Positions 63,457-64,000 of a DNA stretch of 64,000 nt are shown one piece after another. The position numbers were made by a program, and so were the translations under genes. The notes under the pieces are model-generated. The model made no database searches. It saw nothing but the letters and a program-made list of their open reading frames with translations, and was not told the origin of the DNA. Origin of the DNA: Paenibacillus whitsoniae (GTDB lineage Bacteria > Bacillota > Bacilli > Paenibacillales > NBRC-103111); the NCBI RefSeq assembly GCF_003955665.1, contig NZ_RXHU01000094.1, forward strand, positions 1 through 64,000, given 5' to 3'. Position 1 is the first letter of the stretch, and every line of letters begins with the position of its first letter.

Positions 63457-64000
63457 ATGAAAGGAAAAAGAATTTCAGAGCTGGCCAAGGATCGCGCTTT
63501 TTTACTCGTGTTGATTGTGCCGGCGATTGCGATGCTGCTCTTTACGATTGGCATTCCGATTGTGAAGTCCATTTATATGAGCTTCTTTAAAGTATCGCTG
63601 CTCAGCATGAAGAACCAGCCCTGGAACGATTTTGCCAACTATAAAGAAATTTTGCAGGATGGGGAATTTTTCTCCGCGCTGCGCGTCACCTTAACGTATG
63701 TTGTTTGCATCGTCTCTGTCCAATTTGTGCTGGGCATGTCGCTGGCGCTCATTCTTAATAGCTCGATTCGGTTTAAAAAATTTTTCCGTACGCTCATTCT
63801 CATTCCGTGGATTGTACCGACGATTGTCTCGGCGCTGCTCTGGATGTGGCTGTTCCAGCCGCAATACGGCTTGATTAACTATGTGCTGCAGCAGCTCCAC
63901 ATCATCGGCAAGCCGCAGGAATGGTTAACCAATATGGATCTCGCACTGCCGGCGGTTATCGTGACCGCGCTTTGGCGCCAATTGCCGTTCATGAGCACGA
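63457..64000 (+). CDS. ABC sugar permease, MalF type (importer 5), cut by the window edge
   Basis: ATG 63457, after GATAGGAGTGACCACTGT, opens a frame with no stop to base 64000 (181 codons). It reads MKGKRISELAKDRAFLLVLI with the first four helices and IPWIVPTIVSALLWMWLFQPQYG, and breaks off before the EAA loop. It is paralogous to the permease at 56259. The second permease of this importer should lie just beyond the window. Confidence 0.92.
   Translation, partial: MKGKRISELAKDRAFLLVLIVPAIAMLLFTIGIPIVKSIYMSFFKVSLLSMKNQPWNDFANYKEILQDGEFFSALRVTLTYVVCIVSVQFVLGMSLALILNSSIRFKKFFRTLILIPWIVPTIVSALLWMWLFQPQYGLINYVLQQLHIIGKPQEWLTNMDLALPAVIVTALWRQLPFMST

Overview
The window reads as a chromosomal segment of a Paenibacillus-like Gram-positive spore-former (Paenibacillaceae). 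The basis is the dense set of carbohydrate ABC importers without their own ATPases, YesM/YesN-type sensor-regulator pairs, AraC regulators with large extracytoplasmic sensors, strong AGGAGG ribosome sites, frequent TTG/GTG starts, a DUF4317 gene and a ZTP riboswitch. This is inference from gene content; no rRNA or tRNA gene is present to confirm it.

Layout. (1) 0.4-14.7 kb is an AT-rich polysaccharide-use locus: membrane AraC sensor-regulator, 2-hydroxyacid dehydrogenase, sugar isomerase-like TIM barrel, LplA/LplB/YtcP-type importer, a 1692-residue secreted heparinase II/III-like lyase carrying FN3 and LamG-like modules, and a satellite protein that repeats the lyase's tail. (2) 14.7-20.2 kb is a decaying catabolic segment. 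Intact genes (HisD-family dehydrogenase, polysaccharide deacetylase, EamA transporter, SDR, inositol monophosphatase family) alternate with remnants of an aldo/keto reductase, an FAH-family hydrolase and a Gfo/Idh oxidoreductase. (3) 20.2-23.9 kb is a housekeeping-like stretch: a ZTP riboswitch with terminator ahead of a stand-alone AICAR formyltransferase, two small unknown proteins and a DUF4317 protein. (4) 24-35.2 kb holds a CUT1 importer, a sensor kinase/response regulator and D-galactonate dehydratase (dgoD), followed by an AraC regulator, a Gfo/Idh oxidoreductase and a LacI regulator. (5) 35.2-42.6 kb holds a repeat-rich spacer, a small Sm-like membrane protein, a GH38 alpha-mannosidase behind two LacI-type operators, a GH105 hydrolase divergent from an AraC regulator, and a GH43 enzyme. 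(6) 42.8-49.5 kb and 51.2-59.4 kb are two modules of the form kinase, regulator, binding protein, permease, permease. The second ends in a Cys-type sulfatase; a GT39-like membrane glycosyltransferase lies between them. (7) 59.5-64 kb has an AraC membrane sensor-regulator divergent from a fifth importer whose first permease runs off the edge.

The genes together suggest a glycan-scavenging specialist. Extracellular lyase and binding modules would cut acidic or sulfated polysaccharide. Lipoprotein-dependent importers would take up oligosaccharides, presumably powered by a shared ATPase encoded elsewhere. Cytoplasmic GH38, GH43, GH105, sulfatase and dgoD would process them. Each importer has its own sensor-regulator. 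Regulatory structure visible in the DNA includes the ZTP riboswitch, three identical 12-bp LacI-type palindromes, a triple 20-23-bp repeat in the 61.9-kb divergent promoter, a hairpin between binding-protein and permease genes in all five importers, and a 48-bp element duplicated ahead of two unrelated genes.
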